This document shows, piece by piece, positions 1-30,700 of a stretch of 64,000 nt of DNA. Location: NCBI GenBank assembly GCA_012845835.1, contig JABAKD010000008.1, positions 4,199,767 through 4,263,766 of the forward strand, in the 5' to 3' direction. Both the position numbers and the translations under genes were made by a program. The notes under the pieces were generated by a model. It made no database searches. It worked only from the letters and a program-made list of their open reading frames with translations, and had not been told where the DNA came from. Within the stretch, counting starts at the first letter, position 1. Every line of letters begins with the position of its first letter. Source of the stretch: Undaria pinnatifida. Lineage: Eukaryota; Sar; Phaeophyceae; Laminariales; Alariaceae.

Positions 1-318
1 AACTAAGCCTTATAACACTCTCCCCCCCTGAAACGGCGGGATAGCAGGTCGGCCGGATATACGGGCGGACCGTTCAATATCCAAGCCGTTTCATTTCCTG
101 GGGATACCAGGGAGAGTATTTCTCGAGTTCGACATGGGGAAAATTTGAAAATTTTATTATTGTGGATGGTGGAGATCGAACCCACGACGACCCAAAAACC
201 CATGGTCTGTCGACGACGCCATTTATTTGTTCGAAATTAGTGGAGTATTAGTCCGTTTGACCACTTGCAAAAGGTTAACCAATAGCTTACCCAAACTAAG
301 CCTTATAACAGCAAGCGC
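1..318 (-). repeat. Family A tRNA-like repeat, copy 1
   Basis: This is a partial copy of a roughly 300-base family also found at 28078, 33845 and 44590. On the minus strand it carries a tRNA-like B box (GGGTTCGATC) within a T-arm-like stem near 170-190. A stretch starting TGGCGTCGTCGACAG could serve as an A box upstream of it. A block of about 75 bases beginning near 238 recurs at both sides of the unit, so copies look like tandem dimers or like a small element with terminal direct repeats. The left end is cut by the window edge. Confidence 0.7.
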
Positions 319-2204
319 TTCGAGGTGGTCATGAAAAAAACGTCGGCGGGAACAAATTTAGATGCCAATTTGGAAATGATGCCGATTTGGAAATGTTGTC
401 CCTTGATTTTTTCGTTCAAACTCTAGTCTACATATATATGCCAATATCCAAGAATAATAGCTCGGGCGTTTACCACCCAAAATACAAAAAAAAAAACGCG
501 CTTCTCGCTCGTCTAGTTCAGCGTCTTTCCGCGTTCACGTCGAGGTGCAGAATGGATAAGGCAGGGCGAGGGGCGTTGGAGCCGTCCCCCGAAGACGGCG
601 CTCGAACGGAGCGATTTGACCGAGAAAATCTAGTTCCGAGCATCCCATACTGAGGCCGAGACGAAAAAAGTCATGATCGAATCCCCCCAAAAAGAATGAT
701 CATATAGTATATATATGTATATACCTGGTGTTAGGGACTCGCGCTGAAGCATACCTGGTACTTTATTAATTTATTTGTGTAAAACTGCACCGACAAGATG
801 TATGCGGTCGGCGTCGTCGGCAGTACAAAATTCCGGCTTCTTCTGCAACCTCGATAAAGGGGACCGTCCCTACTTCTTGGTGCCGTCAAGATTAGAAACA
901 GCTCGCACTTTTCGCGTGATTTTTTTTTCATGTTTGGAAAAAAAAGCGTAACATGTAAACATATTCACCTGCTGCACAAGCAAGCAAGCAAGCCAACGAG
1001 CGATCAAGCGTGAAAAAAGCAAGAAAAGCGAGCAAAAAGGCAAGCAAGCAGAGGCCAGCAAGCAAGAAGGCGAGCAACCAATAGCACTGGACTTCTAATG
1101 GCGGGAACAGGACTGCTGCTACCGGCCAAGAGACGGGATATCTACTACGCGGAGTCCCCGGGAAGCCAGCAAACCACACAACAATAATAACAGATATTAA
1201 CAAGGATCGAGCGGGGCCGCCTACCCCCTCCATAATAGTGGCGCGAAAAGGACATGAAGGGTACGGTAATGGACCGCACCAAGAGGTTGAGGTGCTACAT
1301 GTATTGGGAACATATGCCATTGAACATTGTGGGTTTTGTCGGGAGTGATTTTGCGCACAGGCATCTATATATATATAAAGGTAGGTGATGTGGTGCACTG
1401 CATAGACTAGAGGAATTGAAAAGACAAAACAAAACGCAAATAAGGAGGTTGGTTGTGTATAGTAATAAATAGTAGGGAGAACTGGGGTGTTGTGGATAGG
1501 CGGGAAATACACAGAAGATATTAAATGGAAAAAAAACCGCGGTTGGAACAATGAAGTAAACCGTGGATGAAACGTAGTGCATGTAAGGAAAGGCCGATCG
1601 GCAAAGGTAGTCAGCCAGAGCGCTGAAGGGTGTGGGAGAGACGAATTCCCTTTGTTTATTAAGTGGGAAAATCCTACCAAAACTAACTGCAGGAAAAAAC
1701 ACGTAAATTAGAGCAGTCAGCCCAACTTCCTGACACTAAGTACGCGAAAAATGCAAAACCCAGATGCCGGATTTCAGACCATGTCTGCTTCCGTGATGGA
1801 ATGCATAAAAAACTACGAACTTGTAATAATCCCCACAGTTCACGCTGGAAAATCTTGCGTAGTACTGGAGACCCGAATTTTACGCTGAAAAGCAAGTCTG
1901 ACTACTCAAGCACAACGCGTAGAGACAGAAGAATGAAAAAGGTCGGGAACACGTATACGCACACTTATTGAGGGAAACTTTCGAGAGTTGGGAAAGAGAA
2001 ACAGCGCCAGCACCTTTCATGATGTTCGAGAGAGAGGCGAAAGGCTCAAGGGGAAAAGTGTGATGTGTGGGCGCAGCGTTCGCGCAATTTTGAACGGAAC
2101 GAACTTTCGTCGCAGAGTCCCATTTATTAGCGCGGAAAACGAAAAACGGACACATGCGATGGCCCACATCGTAGCTGCGTACGTGAAAAGATAATAAGAT
2201 CGCA
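319..2204. other. Gene-poor stretch, nothing recognised
   Basis: No convincing gene is seen. A 250-codon open frame on the minus strand (928-1680) is compositionally biased, because its C-terminal part is the translation of an AAGC-type microsatellite, so I do not call it. AT-rich TATA runs occur near 700-720. Confidence 0.5.
977..1080. repeat. Degenerate (AAGC)n microsatellite
   Basis: Repeated CAAG/CAAGC units with interruptions. On the opposite strand they translate to a Leu/Ala-rich run that artificially lengthens an open frame. Confidence 0.75.
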
Positions 2205-2525
2205 GCAGCTCAGCTGCTGCTGTAGATACCGTACGTGGTACATACCGTACGTATTGTAGCAACGTTGACAGCTCACGCGCAGCTCCATCACAGCTGCTGC
2301 TGCTACTACTACTACTACTGCTGCTGCTTTACACTTCACACGTTCTGTGCCGTTTTGTGCTGTAGACTACATACTCGTATACGTATAGCTCTCTCTGAGC
2401 TGCTGCCGTAGATACTGTACGTAGGACATACCGTACGTGGTAATGGTGACAGTACATGCGTAGCTCCATCACAGCTGCTACTGCTGTACATATCACACGT
2501 GCTGCTATATAATACGTAGCTCTCT
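2205..2525. repeat. CTG- and TACGTA-rich imperfect tandem repeat
   Basis: Two imperfect units of roughly 150-190 bases both contain CAGCTGCTGC, a CCGTACGTGG core, the string AGCTCCATCACAGCTGCT and a TAGCTCTCT end. Related CTG/TACGTA-rich sequence recurs at 5170-5700 and 45590-45800. Confidence 0.6.
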
Positions 2526-4245
2526 GGTCTTCTATGTTGTCTCTTCCCTCTCAGCAGAATTTTTGAAATTTTTCGGGGACAAAAAATGGTAGATGGCAGT
2601 TTTCATCGAAGCCTGGGTGGCAAGTGTTCTTCGGGGCGTCACCCTCTGATTTTCTCCTGATTTTGGCACCCGTGTAACTATGCTCGCACGCCGAATTTCG
2701 TCCCGGGGAAAGGTGTGCGCAAATGGAAAAGCATTGCACTGCGTCGTCAAGCCATCCAAAGGTGTAAAGTGTCCAAAGGCCACGCGGAGCTGAAGGGAGT
2801 TGTGAAGTGTACTGTTTTGAGAGTAGGGCGAATTGTCCCGCGTACACGGGAGCGTTCACACTTCATATTAGTGAAGCATATATGAAACGGCAAACAAACT
2901 GAAGAAAAAAAAGTTACAACGTTATAACTGAACAGGCTCTTTATTAATACAATCGTATGTAAAGTTGACTGCTATATACTATGAGTTATACCATCCTAAA
3001 GCATACATTTATTACACACACCAAAGACATAGTGCTACCTGGTATTTAAGTAAGGAGCGAAGTATTTGAACAATTATTGAACAACACCGAAAATCATGCT
3101 TAACATGGGAAATGTGGACAGAAATACCGGACGTTACTGAGTCAATTGGTCACCCCGAAATGCATACTTATACTTGTACGGCACAACCAGTATTCTATGC
3201 ACATGTGATGTATCCTTTTCTCGGCGGAAGTCGATTGAGACTGGAAATCCGCTTCGTATCCCTACCGTTTGGATACGCAGAAGGAGCTGGTCGTCGGCTT
3301 CATCCCCGATCATTTCATACATACCCGTCGCGTTAAAGCAGCCATAATTATAACTTTTGATACACATACATACTCGTGCTGAGGTAGCACGATACGGGAT
3401 TTTCACTAAACCCCCCATATTATGATAGCTCATCACATGTCATCAGCCAATATGTCGGGACCCAGCGATCTCACTGATGAACCGGTATCCACGGTTTAGT
3501 GAATTTTCCCATCCCTTACCCCAGATTCGAAGCAACACCTTCAACAACTTCGTCTACGTCCATGTGCACTCACTAAGCAGATTGAGTACACATGTATTAG
3601 AACTACTCGTAAACTTTCCGTTTAAGGTTTCACCCCTAATCTCGCTCAGTTTTATATTCACCCCACACCGTTTTAGAAAAATAGTGTATACACACATAGT
3701 CAAACTATGAACAGTAACGGTTTTACACATGTATTATAAATGTATCCTCAGGGATAATTATGCATTCAACCATACTTGACAAAAGCCGTGAGGGGGAACG
3801 TTGAAATTCCCAAACGACCCTCGCACCTTCGTTCTTAGTCCCCCGAAAAAGCTTTCTCGGCGTACACAAATACGTTTCTTGCAGATATAATACGGAACAA
3901 GCTCCCCAAATTTCCCCCCCGCCCCCCCCCCCCACACATAAAATGGAAAAGACCACCGTAAAACACTAGTCTTCGAAAACACTACTTTGAAACAACACGT
4001 CAACGAAGTCGAGAAAATCAGCCATAGCATACACATGTAACAACCACCCGGATAAAAATGTCTCAAATCATAAGGATGTTCGCACACTAAAACCACATAT
4101 GCGTTTGCACACGAAATCCAGTCAAAAGATGAAACCAATACAAGTATACCCTGGTGTTTTCCAAACTGAGGTCCCTCTGTGTCAAAAGTAGCACATAGGC
4201 TACATATTGCTTTATGAAAAAGCCTAAACCGTGTGAAACTTCCCA
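2526..4245. other. Intergenic stretch, nothing recognised
   Basis: I see no gene, RNA or repeat family here apart from a C-run at about 3917-3932. Short open frames in both directions lack codon-like patterns or domains. Confidence 0.4.
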
Positions 4246-4530
4246 CAGGATATACGTGATAAACTGATGCATTTCCCTTCCACAGCTGTCAGATTTTGTT
4301 CCCCTCAAAAAAACGGGTTTTATAGTTTCCGCGCACAGATTGGTTAACATCACCCTGATGACCCTGGTACAAGCTACACTGTAATTCCAAGGGGAGTCGC
4401 CGACCTATATCCTTAATGAGGACACACACAGTACTACGCGCGATCGGAGTATCACACTCAGCTTGCAAAGATGAGTTTCGACGAAAGCTTCGATCTCACA
4501 GCTGGAGTGTATTTTTATTTTTGTAATATA
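4246..4530 (-). repeat. Family B repeat, copy 1
   Basis: Copy of the most abundant family in the window. Conserved landmarks, reading on the minus strand, are CAGCTGTGAGATCGAAG, a CTTTGCAAGCTG block, TCCTCATTAAGGATATAGG, GCGCGGAAACTATAAAACC and TCTGACAGCTGTGG. Other copies lie at 16143, 19268, 29968, 30856, 43673, 53993 and 63455. Confidence 0.8.
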
Positions 4531-4928
4531 TAAGACCAACGGGATGAAACAACGAATAACCGTGAACAAAAAAAAGAAAATCGTTCATCCTTATTATATA
4601 ATACGCTAGCGTCGTGGTAGTGACGTTTTTGAGGATCTTTGAAAATATCTTGGTTATAACACCCCCCCAGAAAGCTGCCACTCCCGAGCTCCACTCGGCC
4701 TCCCGCGGCCTCGCGGTGCCGCCACGTCCGATCCGCACCAGCAGCACTACGACGTGCCGGCGAAAGAACGGGCGTCGGTGCCCCACCTCGGCGAGGGGGG
4801 AACGTGAAAATCGCCCTCCCGGGGACGGCTCGCTCGCCCCCCCCAGCTTTTTCTTCGTCGCTGCCCGCTTTTTTTTGTCGAACTCCAACTATATTAAACA
4901 TTCGAATTGCTTTTTGGCCACTTGAGCC

Positions 4929-5164
4929 ATGGACACGAGACGACAAGCGCGCCTGCGTCAACAGCAAGCACAACAACACCAGGACCAATCACAGCAGCGT
5001 ACAGCCGTCGCCACTCGCCGTGCCAGAATCGGCAACGCGAGAACGATGCCCAGCGTTCTCGCCGTCAGCGCAATCGAGAACGCGACAACGACGCCCGGCG
5101 CTCCCTCGCTTGGCCTCCGCCGTGGCGGGGAATAGTAATCCCGCCCAGCCCGAGAGCATTGTAA
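4929..5164 (+). pseudogene. Arg/Gln-rich N-terminal ORF remnant, possibly from a transposon
   Basis: An ATG at 4929 lies in a good context (GAGCCATGG) just after an AT-rich patch and opens a short Gln- and Arg-rich frame that stops at 5135. In the next frame the same DNA encodes an Arg/Asp/Asn-rich stretch with NRQREND- and RNRERDND-like repeats, running to 5164. That stretch resembles the charged N-termini of some transposon proteins such as Helitron-like ones. The two halves look like one protein broken by a frameshift near 5000. The flanking sequence (4680-5160) is distinctly GC-rich compared with its surroundings. The family assignment is a guess and no enzymatic domain is visible. Confidence 0.3.
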
Positions 5165-5169
5165 CCAAC

Positions 5170-5700
5170 GAATCGGCTGCTGCTCGCCTGTCAGGTGTAT
5201 TGCTTTACGTACCGCTGCATTGCTGTACTCTGTACTGGGTAGGTCCGTGGGTAGATAGTGGGTGGTGGGCGGGTGGTGGATGGCGGCTCGCTCCCTCCCC
5301 GAGATGGCCTAGTATCGTCAAAAAATGAAATTCCCCCCGTTAGTTTCCTGTTTCATAGAAGGTTGTCAAGAACCAACTAACTGCTCCACGCGTACCAGGT
5401 GTACTACTGTACGTACTGCTGCACTGCTGTACTGCTGTATGTAGTAAACGTTTGGTCGGTGGGTGGGTGGAGGGTGCACTGCGTCGTCCGTGGTAGGTGG
5501 GTGGGCCGTTCCGTACGTGGGAGTCTTTTTTCGTCCTGTGGGAGATGAACCTTTTATTTTTGTTTCTAAAATACCGGCCTCCCACTGGTGCTTGGGAGTA
5601 CCACCGCCCCCACTGCTGCACTCCTATCCTTTAGTACCGTACGTACTGCTGCACTGCCCTACTGCTGCCCTGTTATTATTTTGTTTTTTGGAACTTACAT
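5170..5700. repeat. Degenerate CTG/TACGTA and GGTGGGTGG tandem region
   Basis: Two loosely matching halves (about 5180-5300 and 5395-5520) share TACTGCTGCACTGCTGTACT-like words and GGTGGGTGGG runs. The same vocabulary occurs at 2205-2525, which suggests a shared satellite origin. Confidence 0.5.
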
Positions 5701-6156
5701 ACAGAGGATGATACAGCACCAATTTGTTCTTTTCCGCCATGCCGGCCGGCAACTGGCAAACTTCAGGAGTACCACTAGTCGTATGAATAATACTTCGTGC
5801 CCTAGCCGTTAATTATTTCTACTACTACTGGACACTGCAAAAGAAAAAGCGGAACTAATTCCGAGCAGGTTGTCCCCAAAAACATGGTGGGTGGAGTGCT
5901 GAAGGGTTCACCATGTTAGGAGGACTTGCTCAGTAGGCTAACTGGGCAGGGGACTTCGTCCTAAGAAGCCACCTAACAATAGTAACGAATCTCTACATGC
6001 AACAGAGATCCCTCCATGAAATAAACACGAAAATAACAGACTAAAAACACGAAACTAAAGAAACAGAAAAAAAAAAACAGCACTACTTAAAAAAGAAAAT
6101 ATCGCCATTTTCTTCCCCTTTTGGGGCCCACTTTTTCCGTGATCTTACCCTACATA
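5701..6156. other. Stretch with nothing recognised
   Basis: No gene or known repeat is visible. An A-rich tract lies at 6030-6100. Confidence 0.4.
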
Positions 6157-6230
6157 CATATTATCTCCCCACATACCTGGTACATATTATCTCCCCACAT
6201 ACCTGGTACATATTATCTCCCCACCTCCCC
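6157..6230. repeat. 26-bp tandem repeat, about three units
   Basis: The unit contains ACATATTATCTCCCC followed by ACATACCTGGT. Two of the junctions contain the ACCTGGTA word that recurs across the window. Confidence 0.8.
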
Positions 6231-6569
6231 AACTATACTTCCAACTGCACTGTAGTTTGCATCCAAAACGTGGGCATAGTGGCAAGAGACAGACATGCAC
6301 GCAGCTATCCTACGTACTGCCCTCCATCCTGACTCCAAATAGTATGAATACAACCCCCGGGCATACCACACCGCGGGCATACCACACCAGCAGTCAGGCA
6401 GACAGGCAGGCTGAAGCAGATACAAAAACAGGGGGGAAATGTGAAGTCTCCCCAGGCTGAGATAGTTGCAACAAAGGGAATATGCTAAGCGTCCCTAGGC
6501 TGACGTAGCTCAAATCTTACCTCCGTCCGTGCCCGCGAAGTGCATGCCTCAAGTACCGAATATAGCGGC

Positions 6570-6700
6570 AACCGGCACTATAAGACAACCGGCACTACTC
6601 CGCATGCTGCTACTACTCAATTATTTCCATCTGCGCCAAGCAACTTCACAGATACTATAGCGGGCAACCGGCACTATACAGGTACCACTACCGTGGAGAA
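6570..6700. repeat. Family T repeat, copy 1
   Basis: Shares the blocks GCGGGCAACCGGCAC and TCTGCGCCAAGC with a second copy at 16540-16640. It begins within 10-20 bases of the PEPD stop codon, so the prolidase 3' UTR probably contains it. Confidence 0.65.
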
Positions 6701-6708
6701 AAAAGTTC

Positions 6709-24271
<17,563 letters not shown>

Positions 24272-24657
24272 AGGGTTACAATTATAGTCTGTAGTCTGTA
24301 CCTGGTAGATGTTATGATCTAGTTACATTTGAGTAAATGTGTTTGTTTGATTATTTGCCGGAGGTTATCCGCACATAAGAAGGCGGTTTTGGTTCGGGGA
24401 AATTTTGGATACTTTGTTACCCGTTGCAGGTTGTTTCGCAGGTTGACGTTGCACTCTATGCGGTGCATCAGCGTGAGATTGAGTAATCCTGGGAGGTACA
24501 CCGGTATGAAGGAACGATACACAATACCCGTGGTACATCCTTAATCAGAAAATGACCATATATATGGAAGCTTTCGTGCAGCTGCGCTAGCTAGCAACCC
24601 GGTGATATTTGGGCTTGGTGTACGTTGGGCGAGCTTCCACATCAGATATCTGCTATA
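24272..24657. promoter_or_regulatory. Shared intergenic region between divergent PEPD and MORN genes
   Basis: The 386 bases between the two initiation codons must contain both 5' UTRs and promoters if the predicted starts are right. No canonical TATA or CCAAT box stands out; the region is AT-rich near 24310-24360. Bidirectional control is inferred from the layout. Confidence 0.55.
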
Positions 24658-24766
24658 ATGGCCGGCAAACTCGCGAGGAAGAAACAGCACAGCTTTGCTG
24701 ATGGCACGATGTATGAGGGAGGCTGGGAGCGGGGAGTTTTTCATGGCCATGGAACGCTAACGTGGG
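24658..24766 (+). CDS. MORN gene exon 1
   Basis: ATG at 24658 (ATAATGGCC); 36 codons plus one base; donor GGTAGGT. It ends in HGHGTLTW, which the next exon completes as an ANGCVYDG motif. Confidence 0.8.
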
Positions 24767-27700
24767 GTAGGTTTCAGTTTTGTGCGTCTCACCGTAACCT
24801 GTGAATCGCACAGGGTAAGCTATGATACGTCATGTCGCTCGGCTGCGTCAATGCGACAATTGCTTGCTGTCGCCACGTACTCGTGCATGGCACATGATGC
24901 GTGATATTTTATACCTACCCCTCAGCACAAGACGAACCATGTACTGCACTTGTTGTGTCTGCGCAAAGATGCCATGCCACACGTACGTATCGTCAGCGAA
25001 CCTGGCGCACCAGGTCGCAGGTACCAAATGACACCATAGCTCGGTAAACATGTGCTCGTACTTTTAACAGGTGGCAGGCCTCGACAGGCGAGGATTGTGT
25101 ACCTGGTGTTATGGCGGCGAATGAACCGTTTGTAATACTGGTACAACTAGTACCTGGTATTTAATACCAGGTACTACTACTGCTGTATTTCATGTAGTCC
25201 CGTCCCATGACTAATGACTAATTACTGACACACTAGGAGGACCACTTCAACCCAGCGTGTCGCAGGCGATCATATACCAACCACAAACGTGCATTCAACC
25301 ACACGTACGGCAGCATTGAATACATAAGAGTTGATTCGGAGTTTGCACGACGAGCTGGGCCAGCCGAAAAACGGGCAATGTTTTCCCGAAATCTCTTCGT
25401 ACCGTCACCACTTTTACGAGTTATAGGACTTGAAAATTGGAAGCACTCATTTTGTCTACGAATATTAGTGTCTGTTATTAATAGGATCACGTGTGAAGAA
25501 GAAAGAAGATAGTGTGAAAGTGGCGCTTATGTGGCCAAAACATAGAAACGAAGGAGAAGTAAGGAGATGTAAGAAGAGGAAAGGAGGTGTAGGGAGTGTT
25601 ATTGGAGTACCTCGTACACGGGGTTGCCTAGGTCATCATGTGGGGGGTAGTGTTGTAGTGTAGCATGTTAAGGTGGGAGCTGTCGATGGGCCCTCGGAAG
25701 CAGTCGTAAAAAAGGCAATGTATATTATCGTTCTCTCGACGTGTGATGAGTCAAGATCGGCCAAAAGCCGACCACAAATCAGAGTAAAAAATTGCAAGGT
25801 CGTGTTCTGTAGGGTTTGTAGATTCCGGGTAAGGGTATGGGGGTCTTACAGAACTTCCAGAAGTTTCGGGTACGGGTATGGAAGTGTTACAGAACTTCCA
25901 GAACTTCCGGGTATTGTGGCACAGGCATACAGAACTTCCGGTCGAGTACAAAACATGCTGTACCCGTACCCCGGGTATTGTGGCCATGGGCGTACAGAAC
26001 TTCTAGAAGTTCCAGGTACGGCTATGAATGCCGCACAGAACTTCCAGAAGTTCCGGGTACGGGCATGAAAGTCTTACAAAACTTCCAGAACTTCCGGGTA
26101 TTGTGGCACAGGCGTACAGAACTTCCAGAAGTTCCGGGCAGGTATAAACATGCTGTAACCGCACCCCGGGTATTTGTGGCACCGGCGTACAGAACTTCCA
26201 GAAGTTCCGGGTACGGGTATGAGTGTCCTACAAAAGGTACAGAAGTTCTTTGTAGGGTAGTACCCGCGGTAGATACCCCGGGTATGGTTTCGTGTGTACC
26301 CTACAGACAGAACGGAAATAGAAATTTGGGTACGGGCATGAATGTCGTACAGAACTCACAGATGTTCCGGGTACGGATAGGGTTGTACAGAACTCACAGA
26401 AGTCCCGGGTACGGGTAATTCCCGGGTAAATACCCGCCTCAAAAGAGGCGGAAAAATAATTTGACTGGTCAAAAGGCGCAATTGTCAGCGCAGTTCCAAT
26501 TGCTGCGATTGGCATACTGCATGCACTGATGCACTCATAGGAAATAATGCATACTGGCAACTTTACGTACGATTGTAGCCCATGTTTGTTGTGCGTTCTT
26601 TCGTTCACCAACCCGGTTTGTGTTGGTGCTGTGTTCCATAAATTTTACGGTAAGAACTATTCCAACTCCCCAAAATACGACTTCCGCGGTTACAGGTTTG
26701 CCTCCCAAATTACCGTACTGTTGCTCAAGAACAAACATGTGCAATAAAACTGATCGATACTGCTGCATATTGAATACAAGGTACAACGTATGACTAGAAT
26801 ATTAGTATGGCAAGCCCGAAAATCCTTCCAACCGCGAACAAGAACAACAAATAAATGCCGATCACAGCAACTTGTATAATAATTACAAGTATCTAATTAA
26901 AATACCTCGAGAGCATTGCTTACTGCTAATATAACAATTACAGTCATCTAAGAAAAATACTTACGAGCATATGATACCCCTATATATAGACTAATAATTA
27001 ATTACAATAATTTTATCTTGCAAAAAAACTCTCAAGTATACAAAAAAGGCCCTCCGGGTTGCAACTATTATACAAAAAGGCCCACCGACTATGGTTTTTG
27101 AGCTTATAAGAACAAATGCAAACCTAACTTCGAATCTCACCAACCAAACTGCCGAAAAAAACACGCGAATGCTAATCTATGTAGGACAAAGTCGTCGTCG
27201 GTTGTATGTAGTCGACCCTTACCCGCCAGCTCCTGGATGTCTGAGAGGGAGGGACGCTTGTGCGAGAGGTAGCACGCCAAAAAGTCGGGCGGCAGGACCG
27301 ATGGCCGGCCGATAGAAACGTAACGCATCATGGCGTGGCACGTCGGCTCAGCGTGCTGCTCTCGCTTCCGATCGCCATGTGAGTAACGTGCGACGGAATC
27401 AGCGAAACGCAATTCAGCAGCGTTGCGAAGGGCGTCCGCCCTTGTATATGCGGCCGGCGTGCCACCAGGAGAAGGCGTGAGCCGTAAGAGAGGAGTTCCC
27501 ATATAGGCTCTGCGTGGTCGCGGTCGGACGGTAGTGGCACCGTGCGGACCGGCGAGTCGACAAGAGCAGGGGTCGCGGCGGCGACGGGGTCGGCTGCGGC
27601 CGTGGAACTCGCGACGGGGTTGTACTTCGTCCGCAAGATGGCCGAGGGGCCCCGCCGGGCCCGAATCCATAATCTACAGCGGGGTGCATTACCCGTTGTT

Positions 27701-30700
27701 ATCGCTGTTCGTCGGCGCGTCGTCGACGACGGAGGGGCTGGAGTGCCAAGCATGGCGGAGACGGACACAGTCGACCCCGTCGCTGCCGCGACCCCTGCTC
27801 TTGTCGACTCGCGGGTAATGCACCCCGCTGTAGATTATGGATTCGGGCTCGGCGGGGCCCCTCGGCCATCTTGCGGACGAAGTACAACCCCGTCGCGAGT
27901 TCCACGGCCGCAGCCGACCCCGTCGCCGCCGCGACCCGGCGAGTCGACAAGAGCAGGGGTCGCGGCGGCGACGGGGTCGGCTGCGGCCGTGGAACTCGCG
28001 ACGGGGTTGTACTTCGTCCGCAAGATGGCCGAGGGGCCCCGCCGGGCCCGAATCCATAATTAATTTGTGAAGGTAATTAATGGGGTATTAGTCCGTTTGA
28101 CCACTCGCAACTGGTTAACCAATAGCTTACCCAAACTGAGCCTTATAACACTCTCCCCCCCTGAAACGGCGGGATAGCAGGTCGGCCGGATATACGGGCG
28201 GACCTTTCAACATCCAAGCCGTTTCATTTCCTGGGTATACCCGGGAGAGTATTTTTCAAGTTCGCCATGGGAAAATCTGAAAAAGTTTATTATGGTGGAT
28301 GTGGGGATCGAACCCACGACCCAAAAACCCATGGTCTGTCGACGACGCCATTTGTGAAGGTAATTAGTGGGGTATTAGGCCGTTTGACCACTCGCAACTG
28401 GTTAACCAATAGCTTACCCAAACTGAGCCTTATAACACTCTTCCATTTTTTTTTTCTGTCCTGCCGACGACGCCACATGTGAAATTAAAGGTGGGGGACA
28501 CAGAGTGCCCCCTGCAGGTCTGCCAATTGAGCAGGTCTTCGGAGCGTACTCACTTTCGTTCCTTCGTAGAGATGTAGCTTTATTCGTTTCCACCAGAGCC
28601 CGGGATAGCTTCCGAGATCGGAGGCGCGTGCCTCCGATCTAATTCCTAACTTCCCCGAATATAAACCGCCAACCTTATCATACGAAACCCATCCAAATGA
28701 TCTCAAATTCGGATACCTACAGGCCTTTCGAGGCCGTATCTTAACATCTAACTACTATCGTAGCTGCAGCAAGATCAGCAGTTTCGCGTAGAGAACAGGT
28801 GCTACTACTGCTGTGAGCTAATATAAATAGTAGCCACCAGCCCTCCGTTTCCCCAGCATTCTTCAGCCCTCGTTCAAGCCTATTTCGTCAGCAGTGGCGA
28901 GCGTGGCCTTCTTGATCTCCTCCTGCATGTTACCGACAACCACCTACTACCTGCGAGGACGGCAGTTATCGAAAAGATAAAGACGATGTTTATGCCTTTG
29001 CTTGCATGTATCATTACTGCTGTACAAGTATAGTATATATATGATTTTTTGTTTGTTTTTTTTTAGATCCTCCTGGGGATCCGGGTAAAAAAAGCTTAAG
29101 CTCCATACACTTTCGTTTGTGTACCAGTTTTCGTCCATCTGCAGAACGCAGACTTTGTGTCAACTTCCCCCCTCCGGTTTAGTCAACACTATGAACTTGC
29201 CGGTCTTCTTTGGCTGATCCCTATACGGTTCAACCTAGAAGGTGAGATAGCCACCCAGGAATCGACAGCTCTTTTTGCTCTGTCTTTACCCTGGGTAGTG
29301 CGGGATTTGCCTGCGCCTGTTCATAATGATATATATGATGTACGGAGTATATGATAAGAAGTGGATAGCGAAACGCATTATCGGTTCTACAAGAAAATGC
29401 TATATTGCCCATTCGTAGCCACCCGCCCCCTGCTGTTTTCGCGAAATTTCCGGTATTAAAATCTAATATCAAGGTCTCTTCATAAAAGATACACGCCGAA
29501 AATGTTTTTTTACAAAATTGCCTTTGTAGATGTGTTGTATATACGACTGTAGACTATACGTATCCATACGAACAGTACCATACTTCTGTGGCCACAGAAG
29601 AGCTTGTATCTCTATAAAGAGGATGAAAGATACAGGTAAGAAATAATAATAGAGCCGGCGCGGACACCGGGTATGCAGGATTTTGATGAGAAAAAATATG
29701 TATACGGATTTAATGAATATTTACATCATGAGTCTAGACACGTACGAGTACGTGCACAAACCCTCGCATATTCGAGAGGTGGGACGAACGCCCGCGGCAA
29801 AAAAACTTTCGAAATACTCGTACATAAAACATGCCGACATGTGGCAATCAGAAAACTAACATGCTAAACTGGACTCCACCAGGCCCGCTCGGTTGCTAGT
29901 AGTGTTGACAGTCACGATGTATTTTAACTGCAACGTACGTAAACACGTATGTAGTCTATATATTTTGTCCCCCTCAGAAACAGGTTTTATAGTTTCAGCG
30001 CACAGACTGACTAAAATCACCCTGTTGACCCTGATAGCTACACTGTAGTTGTAAGGGGAGTCGCCGACCTATATCCTTAATGAGGACACACAACTCGTAA
30101 TGCGCGCGATCGGAGTATCACACACAGCTTGCAAAGATGAGTTTCGACGAAATCTTCGATCTCACAGCTGGAGTGTATTTTCATTTTTTATAATATATCT
30201 AGTCTAATTATGATTCAAAACTACAGCAGTAGAAATGTACCTGGTTTCAAAGAGACAAGGGAGAGCAGAGAACAGACCCCAAAAATGTGTACGTAAGATA
30301 CAATACAACCACAAAACCAAAAGTGCCGCCACTGAACCATGAACCACTGAACTTCGTAGCGACGTACATCTCTGAAAGGAGGTGCTTGATGCGCCGAGAA
30401 GAAAGCGGCGGAAAGTGTGTCGTGTTGGATGTGAGCAGCCCCACCAGCTCCTACCACGTCGAACCAGAAGAGAAGAAGCCGAACGGCAGAGACTTCTCGA
30501 TCACCATCTTGGCAGCAATGAGCTCACGAACTCTGAAAAAAAAACACAAAACACGGAGCAGAAGCGATTGGAAGGTAGGTGTTGGGGGCAGGTAATTAAT
30601 ATGAGCAACCAACGAGCGCGTGAGGCCAGATACCAGTCCCCTCTCTTCCCTTCACTGCCCAGATTAGGGCAGCCGGACAAAAGGCAAAACGACATCGCAG

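Noticed and set aside
170-230. Functional tRNA gene in family A
   Set aside because: Only the T-arm half is convincing; the same segment is repeated in four dispersed copies.
928-1680. 250-codon minus-strand open frame
   Set aside because: Low-complexity, driven by an AAGC microsatellite and pyrimidine-rich sequence; no domain, and an overlapping frame is nearly as long.
25837-26418. 193-codon frame with repeated TELPEVPG-like units
   Set aside because: Follows the satellite unit; several frames on both strands are open over the same DNA and change unit by unit.
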